64,000 bases of DNA from Diogma glabrata (taxonomy: Eukaryota > Arthropoda > Insecta > Diptera > Cylindrotomidae), in NCBI GenBank assembly GCA_963693315.1, contig CAVNZG010001099.1, positions 177,698 through 241,697 of the forward strand. Reading direction: 5' to 3'. Shown here one piece after another: positions 24,085-36,654 of the stretch; position 1 is the first letter of the stretch; each line of letters starts with the position of its first letter. Both the position numbers and the translations under genes were made by a program. A model generated the notes under the pieces. That model did not search any database. It was not told the origin of the DNA and saw nothing but the letters and a program-made list of their open reading frames with translations.

Positions 24085-25933
24085 ACAGATATACTATATA
24101 TATACTTAACCTTACATCTCAAGCGTAACAAAAATCTTAAACAAATACGTCGCTAAATAATTTCACTTAAAAAATCAAGTTTAAATATTAAAGTTCAAAT
24201 TATTTCATTTTATCTAAATTATTTATCTGCATTTTTTTTTCAACACTAAAACTAAATACAAAGAAAAATGTTAACGTTGAAAATCAATTGTTTTTTATTC
24301 ACCTTAATTTTCATTTCATTCTTCATTTTTCCATTTTTATTCGTTAAAGAAAATATATATTTTAAAAATAAAAACAAAAATTTAAATTTATAATTTCTAG
24401 AATAAAAGAGATATGGGTTGTGTTCTGTGTTTTATTGTTGTTGTAATTGAAATTTGAAATTGTTTTTTTATATGTTTGTTTTTCTATAATAAAATTAAAA
24501 TTGGTATAAGAAAATTTTATGAGTTGAAGAAAATTCGGTAGCAATAAGAAAAAACTAAACATTAATTTTCTTTTGATAAATTATTTACAATTTTGTTTTA
24601 AATTATCAAGAGCCCAAAAGGTTTAAACGTCTCGTCTTTTGAAAAAAAATCAAATGATATTTTCAAATGATTTTGTTTCGAGGCTTAGAAAAGTTAAAAT
24701 AAATATAAAGTACAATTTTTATTTATTTTGGGATTAATCATTTGATTATATTTTGTTGTTAATACTTTTTGATAACTAAATTTTGATTGTACTCCTTGAA
24801 AAAAATCGATTAATATCCGTTTGAAATGGGTAAATGTTGGCCAAACAGCTGTATAATAATAATTTAAGCAATTTGTATTTAATGAGATAGTTTATTCTCA
24901 AGCAAAAGTTTAATATTTGAGCGAGGGACGAGCGAAAGTTTTAAATTTGTGAAACTATAAAATTCATCAAACACGAATTGATTACACTACTTTATTCTCT
25001 GACAAAGAATTATGTATTTAAAATAAAAACGTGTTCTTCAATTAAAACAATAAATCTTTATTTTTTTAATTGAGAAATCAAATATCTGATTAAAAAAACC
25101 GTGAGTACAAACCGTTTACCTCGAGGGTATAACTCAATCAACTTCAATTTGATGGTGGTACATTAAAATTACTTATTTTTCTTACTTCCAAGAAATGTTT
25201 TTTAAATTAGACAAAAAGTATTTCTTTCAAATAACAAAGCCAACAAAGCAATTCGGCAAAGTTCTTTTTTGTAATATGGAATGACTTACTCTTATAATTT
25301 TATATTAATTCTTAAAACCACTAAATAATTAAATTCAAATCCATTAGAACTCCTTTTTAGATATAACACAGTTATTTAAGCTAAGCCATTTACCGAAAAA
25401 TCATTTAGCATTTTTCACAGATATAAATGACAATTTTGAAAAGATAATTTTTCGTTTACCGCAAAACCAATGTCAACATTTACTTATCACACATTTTCAA
25501 CAAAATATCTTCAAAACCAAACTAAAGTAATATTATACCGTATTATAGAATAGCACAAAAAACAAACATAATTCTATAAGCCCATCAAAAGTAACCACTT
25601 AAGACTATATGAAACCACAATTTTGTAAAAAATATCTTTGAATGTTTGTTGTTTGTTTACAAAAACATTTAGTATCCTAAACTTACCAATTTTGAATTCC
25701 TTTTATTTTTGTCCTTGGTGTTCATATTAAATTATAACAAACGAATTGAATGCTCTATTTTCTTTATTTTTAAAATAAGGAAGACAACCCTTTTCAATGT
25801 CATCTTAAAATACTTTTTGATTCTATTCTTAATAAGGGACTTGTTTTTTAGATTTTTTCCAGAAAGATTGAAACAACAACAAAGTTGTCTTCAGCTTGTT
25901 TTATTAAATTGCAGAAATATTATGCTTTTGTAA
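24085..25933. other. AT-rich non-coding stretch
   Basis: Nothing recognised. Open frames here are low-complexity F/L/K/N-rich products of base composition. Confidence 0.45.
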
Positions 25934-27792
25934 TTGTTAAATATGGAGGGACTGGAATCTCAAGCTCTGAGTAATTCAGTCGTCGGTTTTGGTTAAGGAT
26001 TTTGATATAGTTTTCGGCATAAAACTCTTATGAGGACATTGTTTTTAGTTTTGGGGAGCGATGTATATCAAACATAACTCTTGTACTAAAGTACATGTAT
26101 TTTTTATCTCTGTAGAAATTTATTACAAAACTAACACGCAACATCAATACGTTTCCGAAAAATCATAACAGATCATAATTTAACATAACTTAGTGAAAAG
26201 ATGATACACTCAGTAAACTACTCAAAAACCTCTCCATTTAGCATTTAGAGAAAATATCACAAAATCACAATTCATATATCTTTCAAAATTCCAAAAATAT
26301 TGTAAAAATTAAATGAAATCAAACTTTTTTCAGAATTCTAAAAATATTCCAAAAAATATTATAAAATAGAAGATTAAACTTTTTTCAAAAATTCTAAAAA
26401 TATTGCAAAAATTATAACAAAAATTGAAACTTTTTCCAAAAATATTCCAAAAATTAGAATAAAATTAAAAATTGAAACTTTTTCAAAATTCTAATAATAT
26501 TCCATTTTTTTTTAAAAAAAAATTTTGTAAAAATTTTTTTTGAAAATGGTAAAGGATGTTTGCCGAAACGTAAAATATACATTTTAATTTAAAATAATTA
26601 ATTTGTTTTTAAATAGGGTCTATTCCCAATATATTTATAATAAAATTAATATAAAAGCCTACAATATACTATTATAATATTCCAAAAATTCTTAAAAATT
26701 CAAACTTTTTCGAAAATTCTAAAAATATTGCAAAAATTATAACAAAATCAATTATTGAAACATTTTTCATCAAAAATAAAATCAAAAATTTAAAATTCTT
26801 CCAAATTCTAAGAATATTCCAAAAATTCTTACAAAATTAAAAATTGAAACTTTTTTCAAAATCCTAAAAATACATATAAAATTCACAAATTCTATTTTGT
26901 TTTCAAATTTCTTAAAATATTGCAAAAGTTATAACAAAATCAAAAATTAAAACTTTTTCCAAAATTCTAAAAATATTACAAAAGCAAAAATACAAAGTTT
27001 TTTCAAAATTCCAAAAATATTTCAAAAACTATAACAAAATCAAAAATTTCCATGTCACATAAACTTCATACAAACAGCCAAATTTTTTTCCAAAAAATTG
27101 GCTACAAAAATAAATGAAATCATTTTTTGACACACTTGATTATATTTTTTTGACAAACTTTTAATGCCATAATTCTCAATAATAATAATAAAATTTCATG
27201 TCATACAAATAACACTAGTTTACAAATTTTGAACTTTTTTTGTCTCCCTGAATAAAACCCAATTTTTCTTATGGATTTGAACCTTCTGAACACGAATATC
27301 ATATTCATTTTTTTTGGTTAGCTCTTGTTCTTGAGATATTCACGAAAAACCAATTTTTTCGGTGATCAAAAATGTTGTTTCGGTTTTTGGATCTCATATT
27401 TTACAAAACAAACAAATTAAATATATTAATAAAACAAGTGCATAGTAAATATGCCAACAAACATTTTGAGTTATATTTTGTAAAAATCCGTTAAGGATTC
27501 TGGAAGTTACAGTCGAAAAAATTTGAAAAAATACGAAAAATTCACGTTTTTTTAAAATTTTTCCATTTTCAAACACCATAAATTTTGACAAAATAAAGAC
27601 ACTAATTTTTTAAAATTTCTTGGAGCCTATAGTAGCTTCAATTTTCTTTCTTTTAAGGTAAAAGATACGAATCCAAGTTATTGAAGTTTTCCCAAAGAAA
27701 GTCAAAACTCAAAATTTGGAAAAAAAATTAACTATAAGAATAATTTAAACTCTGCAACATAATTGATTTATATATAGGTTGTTTTCGTATTA

Positions 27793-28300
27793 GATCTAGC
27801 TCCTCCTACTTCGGGATTATTTTAGGAGTTGGAAAATATCAGTTAGTTGATTATGAAATGTCTTTTTTTGACAAAAGTTGTATTTTATTTGTATATGATT
27901 TTTCTCGAAATTGAGATTTTTATTGTGAAATTTTTTGACATAATCTAGCTCCTTCCACCTCGGACCTATTTTAGGAGTTGGAAAATATTAGTTAGTTGAT
28001 TATGAAATGTCTTTTTTTTTACAAAAGTTGTATTTTATTTTTATATGATTTTTCTCGAAATTGAGATTTTTTTTGTGAAGTTTTTTAACATGATCTAGCT
28101 CCTCACACCTCGAACTTATTTTAGGAGTTGACAAATATCAGTTAGTTGATTATGAAATGTCTTTTTTGGACAAAAGATGCATTTATTTTTATATGGTTTT
28201 TCTCGAAATTGAGATTTTTTTGTGAAGTTTTTTGACATGATCTAGCTCCTCCCACCGCGGATTTATTTTAGGAGTTGAAAAATATCAGTTAGTAATGAAG
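27793..28300 (+). repeat. 149-bp tandem array inside the CACTA-type element
   Basis: Three full units and one partial unit start at 27794, 28243-type anchors omitted: the word 'atctagctcct' sits at 27794, 27943, 28093 and 28240, giving periods of 149, 150 and 147 bp. Each unit contains 'ttttaggagttg' and 'ttctcgaaattgagattttt'. Confidence 0.9.
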
Positions 28301-28356
28301 ATAGGCAGTACTTATAAATGTGGTGATTCTTTTAGCAGTATGTATTATGTTAATAA

Positions 28357-29885
28357 TAATTCTTTACTGATGTTTGAGAACGACTGAACATTCAAAATTA
28401 TTATTTAGGGCACAATAAATTAAGTAAAAAACTATTTTTTCCAAATTTTGAGTTTTGACTTTTTTTGGAAAAACTTGAATAACTTGGTGCAAACTGCACC
28501 AATATTCGTATCTTTTAGCTTAAAAGAAAGAAAATTGAAGCTACTATAGGCTCCAAGAAATTAAAAAAAATTAGTGTCTTTATTTGTTCAAAATGTATGG
28601 TGTTGAAAATGGAAATTTTTTAAAAAAACGTGAATTTTTCGTATTTTTTCAACTTTTTTCGACTGTAACTTCCAGAATCCTTAACGGATTTTTACAAAAT
28701 ATAATTCAAAATGTTTGTTGGCATATTTACTATGCACTTGTTTTATTAATATATTTAATTTGTTTGTTTTGTAAAATATGAGATCCAAAAACAAATAAAA
28801 CAAAATGAATTTGGGCTATTTTTACACTTGAAACTTCTTGACGACGCCATTTAAATTAACTTGACCGAACACTTTACTAACAATTTATTTTGCTTTGCTT
28901 ATAGCTGCCTATCACTATTGATTTATTGATTTTTAAAAACAATACACTATTTAAAATTTATATTTGTAAAATTTTTTCGTTTTTAATTAATATTTTCACT
29001 TGAATGTTTGGAATTAAATTTATCCTCAGAGAGATTATATTTGCAACTAATCATACGACAACTATCTACTTAAAAAGAAGTTAAACTAATTAAACAAAAG
29101 TTGGCAAAACCGAAAAACTATTAAGAAGGAGAAGTAAATGCTTTCTTAAATTAAACTTAAAATGATCATAAACGTAAGGAGTAACACAAGGTGGGCGGTG
29201 ATCGAAAAAAATTTACATTATCAAAAAACCAAAAACAGAAAAGAAACAAACCCTACAGGTATTAATAGACATAAATAGGGGCTTAACTTTATGGTGCTTG
29301 AACTAACTTAAATAGTTCTGATGTTTTGCCTCTCCTCACAATTCATTATCTTTTGTTTATATTTTTCTATATACGTCTCATATCGATCCAATTCCCAACT
29401 TCGAAAACAAAAATGGAAATTATAGTTTACTATTTTAAAATAATTCTTTACTGATGTTTGAGAACGGCTGAACATTCAAAATTATTATTTATGGCACAAT
29501 AAATTAAGTAAAAAACTATTTTTTCCAAATTTTGAGTTTTGACTTCTTTTGGGAAAACTTGAATAACTTGGTGCAAACTGCACCAATATTCGTATCTTTT
29601 AGCTTAAAAGAAAGAAAATTGAAGCTACTATAGGCTCCAAGAAATTTTAAAAAATTAGTGTCTTCAATTGTTCAAAATTTATGGTGTTGAAAATGGAGAA
29701 ATTTAAAAAAAACGTGAATTTTTCGTATTTTTTCAACTTTTTTCGACTGTAACTTCCAGAATCCTTAACGGATTTTTACAAAATATAACTCAAAATGTTT
29801 GTTGGCATATTTACTATACACTTGTTTTATTAATATATTTACATTGTTTGTTTTGTAAAATATGAGATCCAAAAACAGAAACAAC
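28357..29885 (+). repeat. Directly repeated internal segments of about 430 bp
   Basis: 28357-28790 and 29451-29885 are close copies, offset by 1094 bp (for example 'tctttactgatgtttgagaa' at 28361 and 29455). Both are inverse to 27370-27720. A frame of about 65 codons shared by the copies is open in two and stopped in the third, so it is not treated as a gene. Confidence 0.85.
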
Positions 29886-32078
29886 ATTTTTGATCACCGA
29901 AAAAATTTGGTTTTTCGTGAATATCTCAAAAACAAGAGCTAACCAAAAAAAATGAATATGATATTCGTGTTAAGGAGGTCCAAATCTATAAGAAAAATTG
30001 GGTTTTATTTCGGGAGATTTTTCTTGTAAACTAGTGTAATTAATTTTATTTTTTCCCAAAAAATTGGGTAAAATAATAAATAAAAATCTTTCTCTTGACA
30101 CACTTGACAACATATTCATGACAAACTTATAATGCATTAATCTAGTTTCTGGTCTCACATACCAATCCCGACCATCAGGATTACTTCAAATTCAATTTTT
30201 CTATTCGTAATCACTTAAAATGACCGTTTTCAAGCCAAAAATATGCAACTTTCCTTGTTTTGACACACTAGACGATTTTTTTGACACACTTCTGGAACAG
30301 TTATCGAACACATCGTCCTTTCGGAAATTTCGATTGAGTATACCTATTTATAGAAAAAAAATTTTTGAAATCCCTCCAGCGGCTTTCGAGATTTCGTCGG
30401 TTGTGTCGGCCAGCCAGGCGGCAGACAGACATACATTTTTTGCGTTTTTAGAATCAGTAGGTCCTAAAAAATCGAGAAATGCCAAAAAAAGTGGGGGTAA
30501 GAATTTCACTTTTGGTTCATGAATTCAATACTTTGTTTTTTTCAAAACAGAAGTAATTGTTATTGCTTTAATTGTTTGAATATTTAAAAATTTCGAAGAT
30601 TAGAACAAGAAGTTGAGTTGCATTTTTTGAAGAATTTGACTCCGAAGGAAACAACTGGATGTCGAATTAAATAACGGATGGAATATAAACCGTTCTTGTA
30701 ATCTAAACCACATAGTTTATTACTTCGGTTTTGAGAAAACCGAAGTATTACATTCATGAGCCAAAAGTGAAATTCTTACCCCCCTTTTTTGGCATTTCTC
30801 GACGCTTTGGGACCTACTTATTCTAAAAAAGGAAAAAATGTATGTCTGTCTGCTGGCCGTCCGTCCGTCCGTCCGTTATTACCTACGATATCTAGAAAAC
30901 CGCTGGGGGGATTTCAAATTTTTTTTTCTAAAAATAGGTATACTCAATGGGCAGGTCCGAAAGGACGATGTGTTTGATAACTGTACCGGAAGTGTGTCAA
31001 AAAAACATAAAGTGTGTCAAAAGAAGCAAATTTTCATATTTTTGGTTTAAAAAACGTTCATTTGAAGTGATAATGAGTAGGAACAGAGAATGTGGAGAAA
31101 TCTTGATGGTCGAGATTGGTATGCGAGATCAAAAACTAAATTATTGCTCTAGAAGTTTGTCAAAAACATGTTGTCAAGTGTGTCAAAAGAATAATTTTTA
31201 TTTATTATTTTACCCAATTTTTTAGAAAATAAAATTAATTATTTGTATGACATGAAATTTTATTATTGTTAAAGAGAATTATGGCGTTACAAGTTTGTCA
31301 AAAAAATGTCAAGTGTGTCAAAAGAATGATTTTAATTTATTTTTTAGAAAAAAATAAAATTGGTTATTTGTATGAAATGTAATGAGCATGGTATTATTAT
31401 TATTGAGAATTTTATTGTATTATAAGTATGTCAAATAAATATTGTCAAGTGTGTCAAAAAATTATTTCATTTATTTTATAAGCAAATTTTTGGAAAAAAA
31501 AATTTAGCTATTTGTATGACGTATTGAACATGAAATTGGACATTGAAATTTTTGAATTTGTTATGGTTTTTGAAAAATTTTTGGAATTATGAAAAAAGTT
31601 TGTATTTTTGATTTTGTAATAATTTTCGCAATATTTTTAGAATTTAGGAAAGTTTGTTTTTGCTTTTGTTAGAATTTTTGGAGTACTCTTAGAATTTTTA
31701 AAAATTTTTAATTTTTGATTTTGTTATAATTTTGAAATTTTGATAAAAGTTTCATTCTTTGATATTATAATTATTTATTTTTATGTTATAACTTTTGCAA
31801 TATTTTTAGAATTTTGGAAAAAGTTTGAATTTTTGAATTTTTAAAAATTTTTGGAATATTATTGGAATTTAGAAAAAGTTTAAATCTTTGATTTTATTCT
31901 AATTTTTGGAATTTTGAAAAAAGTTTCAATTTTTGATTTTGTTACAAATTTTTCAATATTTTTAGAATTTTTGAAAAAATATATTATCTGTTTTAATTTT
32001 CCAGTGACGAATTTATGTTGCGTGTTTGTTATGTAATAAATTTCTAAGCAGAGATAAAACACTTTAACAAGAGATATG

Positions 32079-32220
32079 TTTGATATGCATCGCTGCCGAT
32101 AACTAAAAACAATGTCCTCATAAAAGTATTATGCCGAAAACTATATCAAAATCCTTTTTTTGCGGTATAATACTTTTATGAGGACATTGTCTTTAGTTAT
32201 TGGCAGCGATGTATATCAAA
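32079..32220. repeat. Inverted duplication within HINE-like copy D
   Basis: Arms of about 58 bp (32079-32136 and 32162-32220) flank a 25-bp loop. Each includes 'atgtcctcataaaagta' or its inverse. The other copies have this segment only once, so this is a local foldback duplication. Confidence 0.85.
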
Positions 32221-32737
32221 ACTATAACAAAAACTATATCAAAATCCTTCCTGAGGCTCTGAGTGTAAGCTACCAGGGGTCGCAGGTGGTGGACAGCGTA
32301 GCACCTGTTCCGATATTATTGTTTACTAACAATACGATCGCGTAGAGGGTAGATCACGCATATCAAATAGGGAACCCAAACCATACACTCTCACTTAATC
32401 CAGTTTTGTGGCAGCCGTGCCGAGGTGATCGATTGGCTGATAGTGATCCTCATCAGTCGCTAACGGCGCACAGCTCAGGGCTCGGTCTGCCCCTGCAGTA
32501 TTGCGACTTGGTCAAGTAAGGCGGCCCTGCTTGACTCGACCTTCTTTCCGACTAATAATAAATAAATCAAACAAAAAAAAATAAAAACACAAACACACAT
32601 AACATCACCATAACGTCCAAAAAATACAACAAAAAACCAGAGGAACCTTCTATGGACGGTAACACGTCCACAGTAAACTTCCAAAATCTTGTAGAAACTC
32701 CACCTCTACTCTAGAGGCTTGTGAGAATCTTCGGGTC

Positions 32738-33880
32738 GTGTCACACATGGCTCTTGAAGATTTAAACAAGTCTCTGGAAAGTCTCCATCTGGGGCAGTCG
32801 GAATCGGAGGTCAGCAAATCTTCGGAGATGCAGGCTGCCGAGACCTCTGTAACAGTTGATAGAAAGAGGAAGAGGAAAAACGTTTTTGGTTCAGTGAGGA
32901 GAAAAAAGAAGAAACCTAAGGCTGACTCCTCACTGCAAACAGAAATTGCAGAGCAGGCCACTACATCTAGTGGTCTCTCTGCAACAATACCTCCCTTGGA
33001 CAGATGATCGGAAAGATTCGTCTACCGATCACCTCGGTCCCGCATTATAAGGCGAGCCCTTGTATTCCATCGAAGTCGACGAAAACGACGGGTCCTAACA
33101 AGGTTGCATCAAGCTATGCTAGAGCAGCTGAAAGAGGGCTAGTTGGAATTGTTGAATCTGACAATGGAACTTTCAGCCAGGAACAAAGCAATTTGATCCT
33201 GCAACGCCTGTTTGAAGATATGTTGACACAAACAGGCACTCTGCCAACCGTTGATGGGGCGTCGTTGAAAGAAGGAAAACTCTATTTCCGATGTTCAAAC
33301 GACTTTTCATTGAACTGGTTGGCAGTGGAAATTACAGGTTGCATTCCATGGGAAGGAGCAAGGCTTTCAGCAATAAAACTGTGAGATCTCTCAAAGATGC
33401 ACCTGGCCAAAGTTTGGATTCCAGGTCGTAGACAATCTGTCTCAGATTGTCTACGACCTGGAATCCAAACTTTGGCCAGGTGCATCTTAGGGAGATCTCA
33501 CAGTTTTATTGCTGAAAGCCTTGCTCCTTCCCATGGAATGCAACCTGTAATTTCCTCTGCCAACCAGTTCAATGAAAAGTCGTTTGAACTTTCGGAAATA
33601 GAGTTTTCCTTCTTTTAGAGTTTTCCTCGGCTTTATTGGGTGGTCTTGGACGTCAAAATGGCTTGAACAATTCCAAATGGAGGATCCAATCGTACGGGGG
33701 GGTGGGGGGTGCAGAAATTGGCTAAGGATAAAACTTCTGTCAAAGGAAACCTCCTGTACATTCTTTTCGATGAAGATAGTGCGAAAGCAATATCTAATCG
33801 GAAAGCGAAACTTTTCTTAATGTGCGGTTCAGTAGATGTTAAGTTTATTGGATCACGTTTGAGGACATAAGCGAATATCA
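32738..33880 (+). pseudogene. LINE ORF1 with a DUF4780-like domain
   Basis: The first frame (32738-33007) is acidic/serine-rich and then strongly basic ('DRKRKRKNVFGSVRRKKKK'), as expected for a nucleic-acid-binding or nuclear-targeting region. After a frame change near 33007-33060 the next frame carries 'SYARAAERGLVGIVESDNG', then 'GKLYFRCSNDFSLNWL' and 'IPWEGARLSAIKL'. Past a TGA at 33381 comes 'KVWIPGRRQS'. This order matches DUF4780, a domain recurring in insect retroelement ORF1 proteins. A 171-bp palindrome replaces the next part. The domain's end resumes as 'YWVVLDVK' and 'LLYILFDEDSAKAIS' before 33880. The gene is inactive. Confidence 0.75.
33268..33615. repeat. Near-perfect palindrome inside LINE ORF1
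   Basis: Arms 33268-33438 and 33444-33615 are inverse copies around a 5-bp spacer (gtctc). The left arm is genuine ORF1 coding sequence; the right arm is its reversed copy. 'agagttttcct' occurs at the outer edge and again just beyond it, suggesting a microhomology-mediated event. Confidence 0.92.
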
Positions 33881-33929
33881 CTGTTATGATGGATGGATAA
33901 GCCTGAGTTTTGACAAATCAATCTGCAAC

Positions 33930-35110
33930 ATAGCATAAGTGGGTCATATAATCTCATGGCTTCACTTGCTAAAAAGTTGCAGACAAAAATATTAATAATT
34001 CAAGAGCCCTACATTATTAAAAACAGAGTAGCCAGTCTTTCATTGAAGGGCTGGAACATTCTGTATAAAGAGGGTCCTGACAAAACCAGAACCTGCATAG
34101 CATCACACCAAAGTCTTGATATGCATCTTCTGGCTGAGTTATCCTCAGGTGATTTAACCGTAGGAATGCTCAGTTATGGAACAGCTACGGAAAAAGGCGA
34201 ATACTCATTGTGTCTGCCTATCTTCCGTACGACGCCATTAGTCCCCCGCCAACGCTGGAATTGGTGCGCGTGGTTGACTTTACCACGCATATAAACTTGG
34301 ATATCATAGTCCATATGACGCCAATTCACATCACGTAAGCTGGGGAAGTACCAATAATAACAGCAGAGGTCAGTCTCTCTTAGAATACTTGACTACTATT
34401 AATTTGGAAATTCTAAACTCCGCAGGAGAGCATACTTTTGTTAACTCCCGACAGCAAGAAAGCATAGACATTACTCTATGCTCCAGATCTCTTCTAGAAG
34501 ACATCAGGAACTGGAGAGTATCAACGGATATATCCATGAGCGATCACAGATATATAGACTTTCTTGTAAAGGCGATCCCAGTCGAGGATCGCGTCTACCG
34601 GAATCCAAGACAAACGGATTGGGTGCGCTTCAGGGGCATTGTAGAGGAGGAACGGGCTAGGGGAAGCATTTCCAAAGTCCGGGCTATTGATCAGGGCGCT
34701 GTCCAGCTCAACTACCTGTTAGTCTGGGCTTTTGAGAGCTCGTGTCCCGAAACAAGGCAACGAAGTGCACACAAGTCAGTTTGGTGGAACAAAAACATTG
34801 ATAGACTCAGACAAAGGTCTAAGAAACTTCTGAACAGAGCAATGAAAACTCAGTATGAAGCTGGTTGGGCTCTGTACAGTGAAGCAAGGAAACTTTTCAA
34901 AAGGCTTATTTGCAAATCAAAGAAGAGGTCTTATGAAAGTACTGTGAGTCGATTGAGACTATCACAGAAGGTGCTACATTAATGAGGGCCTTGAAAAAGG
35001 ATTCTTTAGCGAGACTGGATAATATTAAATTATCCAATAATACTTACACTTCTTCAAATGAAGAAACTTATGCAGCACTGTTTCAACACCATTTTCCTGG
35101 CTGTGTACTT
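33930..35110 (+). pseudogene. LINE ORF2 endonuclease and RT-linker region
   Basis: The frame opens with 'INLQHSISGSYNLMASLAKK', the N-terminal endonuclease motif typical of R1 and LOA elements, then 'ILIIQEPYI' (the QEP box). A frameshift near 34200-34250 leads to 'YLPYDAISPPPTLELV'. From 34389 come 'FVNSRQQESIDITLCS' and 'VSTDISMSDHRYIDF', with the catalytic SDH box. The following linker has 'SVWWNKNIDRLRQRSKKLLN', and a second frame (34982 on) has 'LDNIKLSNNTYTSSNEETYA' and 'FQHHFPGC', which precede RT in this group. The RT palm, YADD and C-terminal zinc knuckle are absent. Inactive. Confidence 0.85.
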
Positions 35111-35340
35111 GGAGAGGGCGGTGTACTTGAGAGCTGCTGCATTCAAGGCTGTTGTTTTTTTTTCGAAAAGGTCTTCAGCTCGTGAATATGAGGATGGCAT
35201 AAAGGACTTATCAGTCTACATGTCAAGCTATGACTACATGGTTGCCTCGTTAAAAAAAAAATATCAAAAACCTTAACCAAAACCGAAGTTTTGGTATATC
35301 AGAGCTGTGAGATTTAAGCCCCTTCATATTTTCTTTTTGC

Positions 35341-36654
35341 AATGCAATGAATTTTGATTCTAGGTGAAACTATTGCAACACAAAGAGTCCAAATCGCAGA
35401 ATATCCTCTAAAATAGGTAGATGGCTTGGCAACAAGTATACAAGAAGGATCTGAATGTTAGATTAGTTAAAATAGTGAAAAATAATACTCAAACAAAATT
35501 ATCAAACAAATTTTATATATATAAAATAAATTAATCAAAACTATATGTCTTCGAAATTTTAGAACTTCTTTTCATTTACCTGCTTATGTACAATATCTAA
35601 AAACTTTTCTGGTGTCAAAAGTTTAATCACATTTAGATCCTAGATTGCGTTTTGTTGCATTATTTTTTTAAAGTCCTTATTGAAAAAATCGTTACATAAT
35701 ACCAGTTCAGTTTATATGTTCAAAAATGTTAAAAAAAAATCACTTGTCCTAAACAAATCTTCTTTAATGTAAGTAGCTTACAGAGTAACAATGAACCCTG
35801 AAATTAAAAATAAATTCCAAATCGCTAAATAATATCATTATAATTTTACTCTTTTTTTCCTTAATTTTTTACAAAATATTCACTTAAATTTAAAAAACGA
35901 AGTTCTATAATTTTCTAAGACAAAAGATTGTAATCTTCACTGACTTTATACATTCTCTTAAATTTCAATCACACACAATCACTATTTTTGTATCATTTAC
36001 GTTTATATTTCCGTCTTCAACGATAACAAAGTCAGAACCTTAAATTATTAAAACCTTTTACCTTTCCAACGGTCACGGTACTACCTTTAAAAATCAACCA
36101 TTACATAAATAAGCTTCATTACCAAGAAACTTATTTTCTTTAAATTCGGGAATACAGACAAATTTCTAACGAAAAATTAAGCTAAAACATACAATTTCCT
36201 TTTGTTCTTTTTTCACAAAAAAAAAAAAAATAAAACAAATTAAAAATGCAAAGCTTATTCATGAACGATGAAAAAAAAAAGAAAATTTGAAGACAAAACG
36301 GAAAAACAGAAGCAATCTAACACTTAATTTTTTGTTTCGAAAATTTTTCATTTTCGTTTTTGAATATTATTATTATTACATAAAAAAATATAATAAAATA
36401 AAAATGAATAATTAAAACCGAATAAGGTTTACGTATTTTAATGGTCCGGTCCATACAAAATGAATGTGATATAATTATAACTAAAAATTGATATAAAAGA
36501 AAGATGAGAAAATGGTAATTTTAATTGGTTTCAAATGACAGAAAATGTTTAAGATAAATTTTCTATAATTAAAAATACAAATAAGAAAAAAATTAAATCT
36601 ACGAAAAGGTATAAGTAAGTGTTATTGTTAGATAAAAATTCATCATAATTATAA
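35341..36654. other. AT-rich non-coding stretch
   Basis: Nothing recognised. Confidence 0.45.

Larger units (their letters stand above)
27213..30036. mobile_element. Non-autonomous CACTA-type foldback element
   Basis: This 2824-bp insertion begins CACTAGTTTACAA and ends TTGTAAACTAGTG, with TAA on both sides (27210-27212 and 30037-30039). The uninterrupted sequence in sister copies ('acaaataattaatttt') confirms the 3-bp duplication. Imperfect inverted arms extend about 480-500 bp (27213-27720 and 29520-30036). CACTA ends with a 3-bp duplication fit the CMC/EnSpm superfamily; that is inference. No transposase is present. The interior holds a 149-bp tandem array and an extra copy of the arm. 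Confidence 0.85.
25934..30555 (-). mobile_element. HINE-like repeat, copy C, split by a CACTA-type element
   Basis: The sub-terminal end ('atatggagggactggaatct', 25941) and the hairpin end (near 30533-30555, weakened) lie on either side of the insertion at 27213-30036. Without it the copy is about 1.8 kb. It contains the 55-60-bp AT units (26270-27060), the 'caagtgtgtcaaaa'-type array (27120-27200 and 30040-30320) and the 'cgacaca/cggacgg'-type GC-rich block (near 30400). A segment of about 150 bp at 26540-26690 is absent from the other copies. Confidence 0.8.
32250..35260 (+). mobile_element. R1/LOA-like LINE with intact ends and deleted RT
   Basis: The insertion is flanked by near-identical 14-bp target duplications (atatcaaaatcctt 32236-32249; atatcaaaaacctt 35261-35274) and ends in an A-run. 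In order it holds a 5' leader (32250-32737), ORF1 (32738-33880), ORF2 endonuclease and linker (33930-35110), then a short 3' segment. Almost the whole reverse transcriptase is missing, with the break near 35110. Base composition is much closer to balanced than the host sequence, consistent with a more recent arrival. It cannot move by itself. Confidence 0.88.
30720..35340 (+). mobile_element. HINE-like repeat, copy D, split by a LINE
   Basis: It begins with a perfect hairpin (ACTTCGGTTTT-GAG-AAAACCGAAGT, 30722-30746), followed by the GC-rich block with 'ccgtccgtccgtccg'. The 140-bp array and AT units extend to about 31980. After the LINE at 32250-35260 the family's other end resumes ('aaccgaagttttggtatatc' to 'ccccttcatatttt', 35275-35335). 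Confidence 0.82.

Noticed and set aside
27394..28781. Near-identical 65-codon frames at 27394-27591 (minus) and 28584-28781 (plus)
   Set aside because: They lie in inverse copies of a transposon arm; the third copy near 29690 has a stop, and the F/L/I-rich product has no family features.
33282..33618. Two nearly identical frames on opposite strands in the LINE
   Set aside because: They mirror each other because of the palindrome; only the left-arm plus-strand reading belongs to ORF1.
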